A DNA stretch of 64,000 nucleotides from a candidate division LCP-89 bacterium (GCA_025774555.1 JALGVT010000001.1:62001-126000), one strand, 5' to 3'. Shown: positions 43,309 to 53,139, counted from the first letter of the stretch. The notes: a model not told the origin generated them from the sequence alone. A program made the numbers and translations.

Positions 43309-44601
43309 TTATTCCACCGTCATCTTGAAAATCCTGGCTCCGACGATGAAAGAAACAATCCCAATACTAAGCAGCAAGGCGCAATGCCAGAACATCATCG
43401 CAGGCGTAAATCCTCTCCAGATCGCTCCCTCCATGGTCAATATTGCCCACTTGACCGGGCTGGCGTGACCGACAGTTTTGAGCCACGATGGTAAGAAGAA
43501 CAGCGGGATCATACCGCCGCCGGTCATGGACATAACCAGCAACGCAGCCCAGCCGATGCCTCCAGCCGATGCTTCGGTTTTACCTATGACGGACAACAGC
43601 ATCATTATCCCCACGAAACAGGCAGCAGAAGATGCTATAGCTAAGGCGAGAAAAAGCATGGAATTCGGTTTAACGCCGAAAAATAGAATAGCAATAGTAA
43701 TCAAAATGACAGCCACCAGCATGATCGCCGTGAAACAGGCTGTCCCCTTTCCAGCTAAGATTTGGCTCAGGTTCAACGGCGCAATGCGCAGGCGGATAAG
43801 AGTCCCGTGAGTTCTCTCGGTCACCAGTGAGATGCCAAAGGACGCCGCACATCCGATCATTGCCCATATCAACGCCTGCGGAAAAGTAATCTCAAAGGCA
43901 TTCTTCGGTCCATCACGCGAAATTGTAACTTCGCTGACTTCGAACTCGACCGGCTGCCAGCTTGTGCCTGCGCCGGATGTGTCAGATTCTGCGGCGCTGT
44001 CGTTTACGTTCGTTTCGAGCTGTGCCATGGCTGTGTCGAGTTTGACTAAGAATTTCTCCCATTCCTGCAGCTCTTCTTGATTATCACTCTCGCGAATCGA
44101 TCCGAGATCATCCTGCAATTTCACCCTCATCTTCTCTGGATCGGTGAAATCACCCATCATACCTTCCATGAAGTTCGCCATCAGAACGCCCTTGAGCATG
44201 GCAGTTTCCGCTCTGCGAGAAGGATCGACGCCGATCTCAATCCGCGTCGGGTCGCCCCAGAACAGATTTTCCCGCGACTGTCCGAATCCTTCCGTTAATA
44301 CTATATAAGCAACGCGCTTGCCCTTTTGAACAAAAGAGACTGCTTCTTCCCGGTCTGTTTGAAGGACGTCGCTGCCTTCAAAGCTCTTGATCTTATCCGC
44401 GAACTGGATGGATTGCGCGGTCGAATCTTCATCGACTATGACTAAGGGGATCGTTCCCGATCCTCCTCCGCCACCGGAAAAAACCGTCCCGAAGAAGATC
44501 GCAATCAACAGCGGGAAAACGAACACGAAGAATGCTCCGCCCTTATCACGAAATAATAGTTTCAGATCTTTCTGAGCCAATGCCAGTATTTTCTTCATCA
44601 A
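43309..44601 (-). CDS. ABC-2 type transporter permease
   Basis: 430 residues. The first membrane helix is at about 24-42 (GGAFFVFVFPLLIAIFFGTVF), followed by an extracytoplasmic domain of about 200 residues with a predicted helical segment (DLGSIRESDNQEELQEWEKFLVKLDTAM). Five more helices lie between about 245 and the C terminus, with the ABC-2 permease signature ERTHGTLIRLRIAPL. This is the arrangement of NatB/YhfP-like exporters. It overlaps the ATPase gene by 4 nt. Substrate unknown. Confidence 0.9.
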   Translation of the reverse strand: MMKKILALAQKDLKLLFRDKGGAFFVFVFPLLIAIFFGTVFSGGGGGSGTIPLVIVDEDSTAQSIQFADKIKSFEGSDVLQTDREEAVSFVQKGKRVAYIVLTEGFGQSRENLFWGDPTRIEIGVDPSRRAETAMLKGVLMANFMEGMMGDFTDPEKMRVKLQDDLGSIRESDNQEELQEWEKFLVKLDTAMAQLETNVNDSAAESDTSGAGTSWQPVEFEVSEVTISRDGPKNAFEITFPQALIWAMIGCAASFGISLVTERTHGTLIRLRIAPLNLSQILAGKGTACFTAIMLVAVILITIAILFFGVKPNSMLFLALAIASSAACFVGIMMLLSVIGKTEASAGGIGWAALLVMSMTGGGMIPLFFLPSWLKTVGHASPVKWAILTMEGAIWRGFTPAMMFWHCALLLSIGIVSFIVGARIFKMTVE

Positions 44602-45443
44602 TCCCTCAATTGTTTGCCAGTGAGGTTAAGAAACACGGTCTCGAGGTTGGGTCTTTCGACTCGAAATCGCAGTAACCCTCCCTTTTTCTGTGCCTTCTCA
44701 AGTTCTTCGATGGGGTTGTCAGTCTCGATACGGTTTTCACCATCCTCGGTTTCGGCAATAACCGCATCCTTACCGCCGTACTGATCTATCAATCCGTCCA
44801 CCGTATCCAGAGCGAGCATCTTTCCTCTGTCGATGATCCCGACGCGGTCGCAGAGGCGCTGTGCTTCCTCCATGTAATGCGTCGTATAGAGGATAGACCG
44901 CCCCTCTTTTTTCAACTCGAGGATATTTTCGAAGATGGCGTTGCGCGACTGCGGATCTACACCGACTGTCGGTTCATCAAGCAGGAGCAAAGGTGGATCA
45001 TGAACCAGCGCGGCAGCTAAGTTCAATCTTCTTTTCATGCCGCCTGAATAGGTATTCACACGATCCTTGCGGCGCTCAGTCAACTTGACGAAATCCAGCG
45101 CCCAGCCGACTCGTTCGGTGAGTTTCCCGCCCGAAAGCCCTTGAAGTTTAGCGTAGAAAATGAGATTCTCATTGCCTGACAATTCCTCGTAAAGAGCCAG
45201 CGCCTGCGGAGCAACCCCAATCTGCTCGCGCGTCGTCCTATCCAGAGGCGAATGATCCCCATCAATACCGACCCTGCCTGAATCAGGCGTTATGATCCCG
45301 ACGGCGATGCTAACGGTTGTCGTCTTTCCCGCGCCATTAGGACCGAGAAGTCCGAACACTTCTCCGGGTTTTACTTCAAACGAGACGCCGTCCACAGCGT
45401 TGATCTCACCATAAGATTTGCGGATACTATTTAGTAGAAGCAT
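44598..45443 (-). CDS. ABC transporter ATP-binding protein
   Basis: About 281 residues from ATG 45443; the open frame extends upstream but that part is not conserved. Walker A GLLGPNGAGKTTTVSIAVGI, signature YSGGMKRRLNLAAALVHDP, Walker B LLLLDEPTVGVDPQSR and H-loop YTTHYMEEA are all present. A C-terminal extension of about 70 residues matches drug- and Na+-exporter ATPases (LDTVDGLIDQYGG, LETVFLNLTGKQLRD). It pairs with the overlapping ABC-2 permease gene. Confidence 0.93.
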   Translation of the reverse strand: MLLLNSIRKSYGEINAVDGVSFEVKPGEVFGLLGPNGAGKTTTVSIAVGIITPDSGRVGIDGDHSPLDRTTREQIGVAPQALALYEELSGNENLIFYAKLQGLSGGKLTERVGWALDFVKLTERRKDRVNTYSGGMKRRLNLAAALVHDPPLLLLDEPTVGVDPQSRNAIFENILELKKEGRSILYTTHYMEEAQRLCDRVGIIDRGKMLALDTVDGLIDQYGGKDAVIAETEDGENRIETDNPIEELEKAQKKGGLLRFRVERPNLETVFLNLTGKQLRD

Positions 45444-45543
45444 AGTTCTATCTGTTGTAACTGGTGTCGTTATAAAATAAAAATCCAGAAAAGCTGGACT
45501 GTAACATATCACCTTCTGGATTTCGAATCCGGAACCAATATCG

Positions 45544-46380
45544 CTAATTCAATTCATCCTCGTCTTCGGAATGAATGCGAAGCAGCCTGCTGGCTTCCTC
45601 TAATCTCTCCTTTTCCTCTTCTGTCAGGTTTTCGTAACCTACTCTGCTGATACGGTCCAGCAGGTAGTCCACCTCACTACGGATACCTTCGAGATCTGTA
45701 ATTTTGCGCGCGTCAAATTTGATCTTGATCGCCTCTTTGTGCTCTCTGTGTTTCTCTTGCGTTCGATTTGATGCCGAACGCAGCAGTGGCAACGCTCGGA
45801 GGTAGAGAAATCCAACCGCCATGCCACCGAGATGCGCCCAGTGTGCCACACCATCTGCTGTGTAAGAACGAGCCATCAGAAATTCGATGCCGGCGAAGAG
45901 CATTACGAAGTATTTCGCCTTCAGTGGAATGAAGAAGTACAGTAATATCACATTGTTGGGGAAAAGTATGCCGTATGCCAGCAGCAATCCAAAGATAGCT
46001 CCAGACGCGCCGATAGTGGGTATGATCGAGCCAGTATTGAATGCCACATTTATTAATCCAGCGCCGATGCCGGTGATGAAGTAGTACTTGACGAACTCAC
46101 GCGTGCCCCACACTCGCTCGATCTGCGATCCGAACATCCAGAGCGCGAACATGTTGAATGCCACATGCAGAAATCCGCCGTGCAGAAACATGTACGTCAC
46201 CAACTGCCATACAGTTAATTTGTGCAGTACCGCGTACGGAACAAGCCCGAAATAGGGCGTCAGTGGCAGCGCCAGCAGTTCCTGTGCCACATAGATAAAG
46301 CCGTTGATGATAATTAGAGCCTTGACAGCCGGAGTCATCGGACTGCCGATACGGTAAGAGTATCGTTGCTGGTAGTTCGT
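45544..46380 (-). CDS. Rhomboid-family intramembrane serine protease
   Basis: 264 residues counted from ATG 46338, or 278 if translation begins at ACG 46380. Six membrane helices carry the rhomboid signatures WQLVTYMFLHGGFLHVAFNMFALWMFG, the catalytic serine in GASGAIFGLLLAYG (S112 from the ATG) and the catalytic histidine in AHWAHLGG (H169). A charged cytoplasmic tail of about 70 residues follows. The ATG has no ribosome-binding site, whereas ACG 46380 follows GGAGGG with ideal spacing and is coupled to the upstream stop at 46390-46392. The frame between them (TNYQQRYSYRIGSP) looks like a normal rhomboid N terminus. It is coupled to the C25 peptidase gene. Confidence 0.9.
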   Translation of the reverse strand, partial: TNYQQRYSYRIGSPMTPAVKALIIINGFIYVAQELLALPLTPYFGLVPYAVLHKLTVWQLVTYMFLHGGFLHVAFNMFALWMFGSQIERVWGTREFVKYYFITGIGAGLINVAFNTGSIIPTIGASGAIFGLLLAYGILFPNNVILLYFFIPLKAKYFVMLFAGIEFLMARSYTADGVAHWAHLGGMAVGFLYLRALPLLRSASNRTQEKHREHKEAIKIKFDARKITDLEGIRSEVDYLLDRISRVGYENLTEEEKERLEEASRLLRIHSEDEDELN

Positions 46381-46389
46381 CTTTCCCTC

Positions 46390-49300
46390 CTATTTAAGAA
46401 GCAGCACCTTCTGTGCCACCGACTGCTCTCCGAACCGCAGGAGAGCGAAGTAAATTCCTGAAGCTAAATAATCACCGCGCACGGTAACCGTATGACGACC
46501 CGCCGCAAGTTGACCATTGACCAGCGACACCACCTTCTGCCCGAGGGTGTTGTAGATAGCCAGATCGACGTATCCACCATGCGGCAATTGGAAATTGAGC
46601 AATGCCGATGGATTTGCGGGATTAGGCACCGGAGCAAACAGCTCTAATTTATCGAAGACGCCGCCCTGTCCCATACTGCCATCACCGAACGCATCCGGCG
46701 GATCAGTGGTGAACTTAATGGCTCTCTCGTTTTCAAGAGGCGCGCAGGCGTCGGGATAATGGTTGGCATACGCGTACTCTAATCCTCTGATGTGAGCTTC
46801 ATCTTCTATGCCCACTGTGGCGTAATTGTTGTTGTCATCTACGTCCTGCACAGCTAAGTACTGAAAGAGAATCTCACCATCGCCCGTTGACGTCGGATGT
46901 TCGGCTGGATCGTAGAGGATAATCTCGAAGGTCTCCTCTTTCCAGTTGGCATAAGTTTCATACTGGTAGCGGTTGATCGTTCGACTCCATTCAATGATAA
47001 AGCGTCCGCCAGCGTCATCGTAATCCGTATAAACGTCGATGCTGCTGTTGCCGCCGGTCGTATCCGCCTTCAAATCATCCCAGAAGGGCGAAATCAGAGA
47101 CGGAGGACCCAGCGCAGAAGGCATATTCCAGTTACGGAAGTTCGCCATCCAGGTCGATCCCATCGATATCCATCCGTTAGAACAGATGGTAATAGTATCG
47201 TATTCGCCCCCGTAATATGAGAAAGTAAACGGCAGTTCCACGACCGTTGACTTGTCATCGCCGAGTTGATGCAGATCGCCGCCGCTGCCGCTGTATTCAG
47301 GATCAAGTTCAACCCAGTTAAATGACGGCGCTTCAGCGTAGTTGACGTCCGTGTCGTCGTATGCGTAGTAGCCGTACGAATCGGGTCCCAACGGATCGGT
47401 CGAAGTCTGTTCACCGAACTGCATGGTGAAATTCACATTCTGAACGTAGCTGTCCCCCGCATCGATTTCTAAATCCAAGATGACCTGACGCCCCACCGCC
47501 GCGTCAGCGTCGATATTTATCGAATACGGCGCAGAGCTTACCCCGATTCCATCAGGCGGGACAATCGGAAATGCGGAAACGTTGGCGGTGATTGTCACCG
47601 CGCCGTCCGAACAACTGAGAGTCCCTGTCGGTTGGTTAGCTGACAATGTCCCGGCGTTATAGATCTGCAGCAGGAGTTCAGCGCTGCTGCCCGGGTTCAG
47701 GTCACCGCTTTGAACTATTATCCCAGCCGGCATAAAGAACATTCCGCCCACCGGCACGATAAATTTTATTTCGCTGTTATGCAAAGCATCGTCCGAGAGT
47801 GCGAGCGTCAACTCAATTACATGACCTTCAGGGCAATGCGGCATCACGCTGAAAGTAAAATCAGCGTCGGCATCACCGGATGCCGATACCGTTCCAACAC
47901 TCGCTGTCGAAGCGCTGATGGAAACGAAGTCATCGCTTTCAGTCAGGTCGGCAGTTACACCAGTTAGATCGCTCGATCCGTAGTTATGCAGCTTAACAGT
48001 CAAATCGACGCTCTCACCCGCCGAAACAACGCCATCGCCATCAACAGAAACGTCCGCAATTCCAACCGGGAAATCATTGACGGAAATGTCGATAACTGCC
48101 TGTTCGGGGATGCAGTTCTGCTTGGATACGGTGACTTTCAGTTCGCCTTCCGTCAGCGGCTGGATCTCAACTTTAACCGTCCCGTCACTGCCGGTAACAC
48201 CGCCGGCTAAGACTTCATCCTGCTTGTAAAAGGCAACGTAAGCTCCGCCCAATGGCGCGCCTGATGCGTTGGTAACCGTGGCGGTAACCTGCTGCTTTCC
48301 GGGGAGCAGTTGATCAGCAACGTCGAGTTCAATTTCGGACGGGATCATGGTCCAGATGGCGAGTTCAGGATCTCCTAAGATATTATAGACGTGGAAGTAG
48401 AATTCAGCGAAATCGCCGGTGCCGGTGTTTTCCGGAAATCCATAGTACAGTTCGAACTTCGACCTCAATGACGACTGCCCGATCCGGTACAGGTTCTCTT
48501 CTAAGAGCCCTTCAAAGAAACCGGCGTATAGAGCGTTATTCCATTTGGTGTTGGTATGCAGATCGGACGGTCCGAAGAAAGCCACGCCTCCGATATAGTT
48601 CACCGGTGTGCCAGCACGCAGCCATGCCTCCCCGAAACAGGGATTAACACTGGCATTTCCAAAATCGCCGGTGTTGCATACCATACTGACGACAACGGGT
48701 GTTTTTGATCCATTGCTGAGGTTGTCTACATCATCTACTGCAAAGACCGGATATTGCCATCCATTGGCGTCCGCCCAGCCGCGGTACCCGACTAAACCAA
48801 CTCCATCGTTTAAGGCGTCTGCAATTAAATCTGTGCCGGGATAGGTAGGATCCGGCGCCCAGTAGAAAACAGTGTCCACTTGCAGATAGCCGTAATCGTA
48901 TAGTTTATCCACCAGCCATAAACTCGTCCAGACCGGCGTAATCGGCGCAATGCCGGTATCAGAATAATTACCGGCGACAACTAACGCTTCAGTCAGCCAG
49001 TCAGTGCTGCCAACGGCGTCGGGACTCTGCTGGTAGGCTTTTGTTTTACTGATAGCGGTGATAAGTTCATAATCCGAATTGACCGAAATTCTGCCGACCA
49101 TAATGTCAGGGAAGTAATCCAGACCTTCCAGCATGGTATAAGGGTGGTCCGATACGTCCTGCTCACCGCCGCCGGGTTTTACAATGGAATATGCGGGAAC
49201 AGTAATTTGACCGCTTATATCACCGATCAGAAGCAGATAATCCAGCGCAGTGTCAGCGCCGTAGTATTGTTCCATAACCGCTTCTTTAATTGCTTCGCGC

Positions 49301-50154
49301 GAACTGCCTATCAAAGAAAGGTGTTTAATAGTAACCTGGTAACCCAATTCCCGCTTCCACTCAGCTAAGATCTCGATCATATCATCGAGAGCGCTGCCAT
49401 AAGTGAGATCATCGACAATAATCAAGTATCCACCGCGCGGTCCTTCACCCACCAGCGGCACAGCCGTATTGAACTCATCCAGATTGTCAATCAGAGATTC
49501 ATAGAGCGGCTGGAACGCTTCGGATGGTCTCGCATGATGCGTCTTTAGGTTCACCGTGGAAGGCTGCTGCGTCTTTATTTCAATTTCCAGCCTCGTAGCC
49601 AGCATCAGTTCCTGATTGATCGCGTCGTATCGAACCGGGGAAATATCTACCTGCGCCACGCGGTAGTCCTTCAGTATTCCCGGCGGATTAACTTCTGCCC
49701 AGTTCAATGGGTAAATATCTTCTATCTCAACCTGAGACGATTCCAGAATCGCCGAACCCTCAATAGGTTCTGCAAGATAGGGATTATCGCAGGCAACAGT
49801 CTGATATTCAACATTATGAATCACTACGACCGGATCTTTATCGTCAGGAATCGCCAGCAGTCGGGCGATAGCAGGCATTACCGGTAATCCGACTTCTGTT
49901 AAAACGCCGGATTCTGGCAGAATGACCTTCGTCCGTGTTTCACCGTCCTGTTGCACCGCCTGTGTCCAGAAACCGGGGCACTCCAGAATGAGGTGTGTGC
50001 CGGATGCATTGCTCGTGATAATCTGAACCGACCAGGATTCACCCTCGGATGATCCGGGCGCACCGTGCCAGGTAAGCGGCGCCTGAAATGGAGTCGCTAT
50101 CCCATATAACGGCAGCAAAATCAGCATGCAGAGTGCAGTAGCTCGCAAATTCAT
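46390..50154 (-). CDS. Secreted gingipain-like C25 peptidase homologue with C-terminal sorting domain
   Basis: 1254 residues with signal peptide MNLRATALCMLILLPLYGIA. A propeptide-like region reaches about 215. A Peptidase_C25 domain covers about 235-605 (YLIIVDDLTYGSALDDMIEILAEW, DYLLLIGDISGQ, YFPDIMVGRISV). The candidate catalytic Cys is in VVVSMVCNTGDFG (about residue 493), but the usual GHG histidine segment reads GYRGWADANGW (about 455), with no His. Ig-like domains follow (VTATVTNASGAPLGGAYVAFY, repeated CARDB-like modules), then a beta domain (FSYYGGEYDTITICSNGWISMG) and a sorting domain (PVPNPANPSALLNFQL to QKVLLLK). A secreted peptidase or inactive relative. Confidence 0.88.
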   Translation of the reverse strand: MNLRATALCMLILLPLYGIATPFQAPLTWHGAPGSSEGESWSVQIITSNASGTHLILECPGFWTQAVQQDGETRTKVILPESGVLTEVGLPVMPAIARLLAIPDDKDPVVVIHNVEYQTVACDNPYLAEPIEGSAILESSQVEIEDIYPLNWAEVNPPGILKDYRVAQVDISPVRYDAINQELMLATRLEIEIKTQQPSTVNLKTHHARPSEAFQPLYESLIDNLDEFNTAVPLVGEGPRGGYLIIVDDLTYGSALDDMIEILAEWKRELGYQVTIKHLSLIGSSREAIKEAVMEQYYGADTALDYLLLIGDISGQITVPAYSIVKPGGGEQDVSDHPYTMLEGLDYFPDIMVGRISVNSDYELITAISKTKAYQQSPDAVGSTDWLTEALVVAGNYSDTGIAPITPVWTSLWLVDKLYDYGYLQVDTVFYWAPDPTYPGTDLIADALNDGVGLVGYRGWADANGWQYPVFAVDDVDNLSNGSKTPVVVSMVCNTGDFGNASVNPCFGEAWLRAGTPVNYIGGVAFFGPSDLHTNTKWNNALYAGFFEGLLEENLYRIGQSSLRSKFELYYGFPENTGTGDFAEFYFHVYNILGDPELAIWTMIPSEIELDVADQLLPGKQQVTATVTNASGAPLGGAYVAFYKQDEVLAGGVTGSDGTVKVEIQPLTEGELKVTVSKQNCIPEQAVIDISVNDFPVGIADVSVDGDGVVSAGESVDLTVKLHNYGSSDLTGVTADLTESDDFVSISASTASVGTVSASGDADADFTFSVMPHCPEGHVIELTLALSDDALHNSEIKFIVPVGGMFFMPAGIIVQSGDLNPGSSAELLLQIYNAGTLSANQPTGTLSCSDGAVTITANVSAFPIVPPDGIGVSSAPYSINIDADAAVGRQVILDLEIDAGDSYVQNVNFTMQFGEQTSTDPLGPDSYGYYAYDDTDVNYAEAPSFNWVELDPEYSGSGGDLHQLGDDKSTVVELPFTFSYYGGEYDTITICSNGWISMGSTWMANFRNWNMPSALGPPSLISPFWDDLKADTTGGNSSIDVYTDYDDAGGRFIIEWSRTINRYQYETYANWKEETFEIILYDPAEHPTSTGDGEILFQYLAVQDVDDNNNYATVGIEDEAHIRGLEYAYANHYPDACAPLENERAIKFTTDPPDAFGDGSMGQGGVFDKLELFAPVPNPANPSALLNFQLPHGGYVDLAIYNTLGQKVVSLVNGQLAAGRHTVTVRGDYLASGIYFALLRFGEQSVAQKVLLLK

Positions 50155-50191
50155 AGTATCCTCGGTATTTTAATTTCATTGTAGATATACT

Positions 50192-50220
50192 AAAATAAGA
50201 AATTTTAATGAATAGATCAA
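50192..50220 (-). promoter_or_regulatory. Sigma-70-type promoter of the C25 peptidase gene
   Basis: On the minus strand TTGATC (complement of 50215-50220) and TATTTT (complement of 50192-50197) are 17 bp apart. The ATG at 50154 follows a GAGGA ribosome-binding site. No convincing promoter was found for the divergent gene at 50391. Confidence 0.5.
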
Positions 50221-50390
50221 GAGATATTTGCAACTGAATGCTCATCCCTCAGAGAGGGTCGTTGAGAATGATAATTGGTTTTCCTCACAATCGTACAACC
50301 TGAAAACTTCAGTTATAAGCTGGCATTTGAAATAAAAATCCCCTATTTTATTAAATCAGATTATCGACAGAATAGTTTCAAAGATTTTCA

Positions 50391-51479
50391 ATGAATATTG
50401 CTATCTACACATCAGCACATGGCTACGGTCATGCCTCCAGGTCTCACGAAGTCGCCCGCGTGCTCGTTGAACTCGATAAGAACTGCCGGGTGCACTTCAT
50501 GTCAACCGTTCCAGACAGCTTCTTTGCAGAGGAAACTCGTTCCGGTATAATCTATCGAAGCTGCAAGCTGGACGTCGGCATGCGGCAGATCGACAGCTTG
50601 AACATGGATCTGCCCGGAACTTTGCAGGATCTCGATGACCTGATGCACAGATCAGACGATCTGATTGATAGAGAAACCTCTTTTCTTAGAAAGGAGTCCA
50701 TAGACATTGTTCTCGCTGATCTCCCTTTTCTTGCCTTTGAAGCGGCGGCAAAAGCCGGTATTCCTTCATGGGGCATGAGCAATTTCTCGTGGGACTGGAT
50801 TTACGAATACTACCTCGATGAACTCCCCGATATAATGCCGCATATTGACCGCATCAGGTCGGCATATAAGCTGGCTGAAGGACTCTTCAGGCTGCCCTTT
50901 GTCGGCGGATTGGATTATTTCAGCAATCCGGTGGACGTGCCGCTTCTGGCAAGGCAATCAAAGCTGGGCAAATCAGAGATTCGCGCCCGGCTGCAGCTAT
51001 CGCAGGATGACCCGGTTATCCTCTTCTCATTCGGCGGCATAAGACAGGAAATCAATGCCAGGGCGGGTATTGAGAATAGCGTAATCCTTCTTACCAGCGA
51101 CCCTTCACCCGATCCGGGGAAGCCGTTCGCACATATTTCCGATAGCAGACTGAAGGAGACAGGACTCCGCTACTGCGATCTGGTCTCAGCCGCAGACGCG
51201 GTGATTTCAAAACCGGGGTACGGCATTGTATCGGAGTGCATCGCCAATCGGACTGCCTTGATCTATACTCCACGCGGAAAATTCAGGGAATACCCGGTGC
51301 TGGCGAAAGCAGTCAAAGAACATCTTCCTTCCATGGAAATCCCTGCCGAAGCATTGAGCGGCGATATCTGGCTGCAGATCGCATTACAGGTTATCGAGCA
51401 GCCCTTCCCGGCTCGGCCCGATTGCAGTGGCGCTGAGGTTATTGCAAAAAATCTACTGGCATCACTGCACCTCGAATGA
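50391..51479 (+). CDS. GT-B fold glycosyltransferase (MurG/GT28-like)
   Basis: 362 residues. The N-terminal part YTSAHGYGHASRSHEVARVL has the glycine-rich acceptor-domain start of MurG-like enzymes. The C-terminal part has VILFSFGG, a nucleotide-sugar-binding stretch LVSAADAVISKPGYGIVSECIANRTALIYTPR and the ending EYPVLAKAV. This design occurs in UDP-sugar transferases and uncharacterised relatives in many bacteria. Donor and acceptor cannot be told. It is a single-gene unit, divergent from the C25 peptidase gene. Confidence 0.82.
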   Translation: MNIAIYTSAHGYGHASRSHEVARVLVELDKNCRVHFMSTVPDSFFAEETRSGIIYRSCKLDVGMRQIDSLNMDLPGTLQDLDDLMHRSDDLIDRETSFLRKESIDIVLADLPFLAFEAAAKAGIPSWGMSNFSWDWIYEYYLDELPDIMPHIDRIRSAYKLAEGLFRLPFVGGLDYFSNPVDVPLLARQSKLGKSEIRARLQLSQDDPVILFSFGGIRQEINARAGIENSVILLTSDPSPDPGKPFAHISDSRLKETGLRYCDLVSAADAVISKPGYGIVSECIANRTALIYTPRGKFREYPVLAKAVKEHLPSMEIPAEALSGDIWLQIALQVIEQPFPARPDCSGAEVIAKNLLASLHLE

Positions 51480-51820
51480 GAGCAGCAGTTATTGGGATTG
51501 ATTAGGACGACAGATTCTTCAGTGGCTGGGTTCTAGGTTCTGGGGATTAGAAAAAAGAGGATCACGGATGACTCGAATCCGTCGGTAGACGGACAGGTTA
51601 CATGGATTGCACGGATTAGGGGTCTTATATATAATATACAACTTTATTGATGAGAATTCAAGTGTATTGTTGGGTATTTGCGGAGATGTGTTCGATAATT
51701 GTCTGAACCGCGGATTAGGCCGCAGGCATCCCTGCGGACCTACGGACAGAATGACAGTTTATAGACTTTTGGGACAGCCCCTTTTTTATTGGATACTATA
51801 TCAATTATGTCTTTATATAT
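51480..51820. other. Intergenic region with dispersed repeat remnants
   Basis: About 340 bp between convergent genes. Near 51560-51620 is a degenerate passage of the CACGGATGACTCGAATCCGT type. At 51746-51787 lies one end of the GGGGCTGTCCCAAAAG element: on the minus strand it reads AAAAGGGGCTGTCCCAAAAG followed by TCTATAAACTGTCATT, matching 42179-42212. Its partner end is not evident, so it is a truncated copy. No gene or clear terminator is seen. Confidence 0.6.
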
Positions 51821-52981
51821 TTACTGATCATCCTCTCCATCTGGATATTGAACGCGCATTCCATGCGAGTTTATCAATGTCACTTTATCACCTTCAAGTT
51901 CGCCGATGTGGTCGCCCAGCAAGAGAATCTTGCCCGCGCCGTCGGGCGCGTCCGCGGCGTAATGCGGCAGCGCCATCCCTGAAGTATTAGCTGCAATGTA
52001 TCTCATCAATAATCTCCCCTTCCTGATAGTAGTGCGGAAGTGAGCTGTTCCTGATACTGGATCTCCGTGGTACAAGCTGTACGGTTTTATCCTGAAACGG
52101 AGTAGTTTCCGCAGCAATGCCTGCAGAACTTCAGGTTCATCATTGATGCCTTTAAGCAATACGGTCTGGCTGCCCAGCGGAACGCCGCATTTGGATAATC
52201 TGCCGCATGCTTCATACATTTCATCGGTCATTTCTGCCGGATGGTTGACGTGTATATTCACAAACAGCGGGTGATGCTTTTCAAGTATATCGCAAAGGTC
52301 TCTCGTGATTCGATAAGGGAGGACAACCGGCATTCTGGTACAGATGCGTATTATCTCAACCGAAGAGATTTCCTTAATTGCAGTAAGCAGGTCATCTAAT
52401 TTCCGGTCGGTCAGCGTCAAGGGATCTCCACCGGACAGGATCACTTCACGTATTTCTGGATGTGCCGCAATATATTCTATGCACTGCGCAATGTTCGCCG
52501 CTGAGGTGTCTCTCTCATGATTCTTTGCCCTGCGGCGGCGGTTGCAATGCCTGCAGTAAAGCGCGCACCTGTCAGTTGTTAGCAGCAAAACTCTATCTTT
52601 ATAGCGGTGAACCAGGTTGGGGATGGGGCTGTCGCGTTCTTCTGACAGCGGATCGCACGACAGTTCTGGATGTTCGCGCAACTCTTCGGCAGAAGGAATT
52701 GCCTGTTTCCAGAGAACTCCGCCCGGTTTCTCTTCCGCAAGCAGTGCAGCGAAAAAAGGCGTTATAGACATTCTGAAATTCCTGACCGCCTTGTCCAAAT
52801 CTTCGGGATCTTCATCCACATCGGGAAATAATCTGTTGAGATACTCAACAGATCGGATCCTGTTCGCCATCTGCCAACGCCAGTCACGCCAGCTCTTCCC
52901 ATCCATGTATTGCCAGAGCGCAGATATGTTTTTATTATTCATGGTATTTTGCGTGTTAGTCACTACTGAATTTCTATACAT
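51821..52981 (-). CDS. KamA-family radical SAM aminomutase-like protein
   Basis: 386 residues. The radical SAM cluster motif is DRCALYCRHCNRRR; the SAM-binding GGDPLTLTDRKLDDLL, RICTRMPVVLPYRIT and HVNHPAEMT segments follow the lysine 2,3-aminomutase/EpmB pattern. The PLP-binding lysine is probably the K of DAPDGAGKILLLG near residue 350. Substrates in the family are lysine, glutamate or EF-P lysine; no efp or epmA gene is nearby. An alternative start at 52942 would remove 13 residues that look unconserved. The amino acid acted on is therefore unresolved. Confidence 0.87.
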   Translation of the reverse strand: MYRNSVVTNTQNTMNNKNISALWQYMDGKSWRDWRWQMANRIRSVEYLNRLFPDVDEDPEDLDKAVRNFRMSITPFFAALLAEEKPGGVLWKQAIPSAEELREHPELSCDPLSEERDSPIPNLVHRYKDRVLLLTTDRCALYCRHCNRRRRAKNHERDTSAANIAQCIEYIAAHPEIREVILSGGDPLTLTDRKLDDLLTAIKEISSVEIIRICTRMPVVLPYRITRDLCDILEKHHPLFVNIHVNHPAEMTDEMYEACGRLSKCGVPLGSQTVLLKGINDEPEVLQALLRKLLRFRIKPYSLYHGDPVSGTAHFRTTIRKGRLLMRYIAANTSGMALPHYAADAPDGAGKILLLGDHIGELEGDKVTLINSHGMRVQYPDGEDDQ

Positions 52982-53041
52982 TTTCCTAATAGTAATCTAA
53001 ATAAAATACAACGTCATCCAGCCGCTGGTTAGATCAAAAAT

Positions 53042-53070
53042 AAAAAATCCCCCGGGAAAATCAGGGGGGT
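53042..53070 (-). terminator. Intrinsic terminator after the receiver gene
   Basis: Read on the minus strand, a CCCCC/GGGGG stem (53064-53068 with 53049-53053) encloses a 10-nt loop and is followed by a run of T residues (complement of 53042-53047 and beyond). It lies about 70 bp past the stop of the receiver gene at 53140 and before kamA. Confidence 0.75.
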
Positions 53071-53139
53071 TCTTCTTATATGATACTAAATATTACATTA
53101 GCAGCTTATTAAAAATAAGTAGTTAAATATAATCACGAT

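Noticed and set aside
46390-50154. C25 protein as PorU, the type IX sortase
   Set aside because: It carries its own C-terminal sorting domain and lies alone, and its catalytic His segment is changed, so it looks like cargo rather than a sortase.
51560-51620. Possible tRNA or direct-repeat array around ACTCGAATCCGT
   Set aside because: The GAATCC stretch does not fit a cloverleaf; it is part of a degenerate dispersed phrase seen at several intergenic sites.
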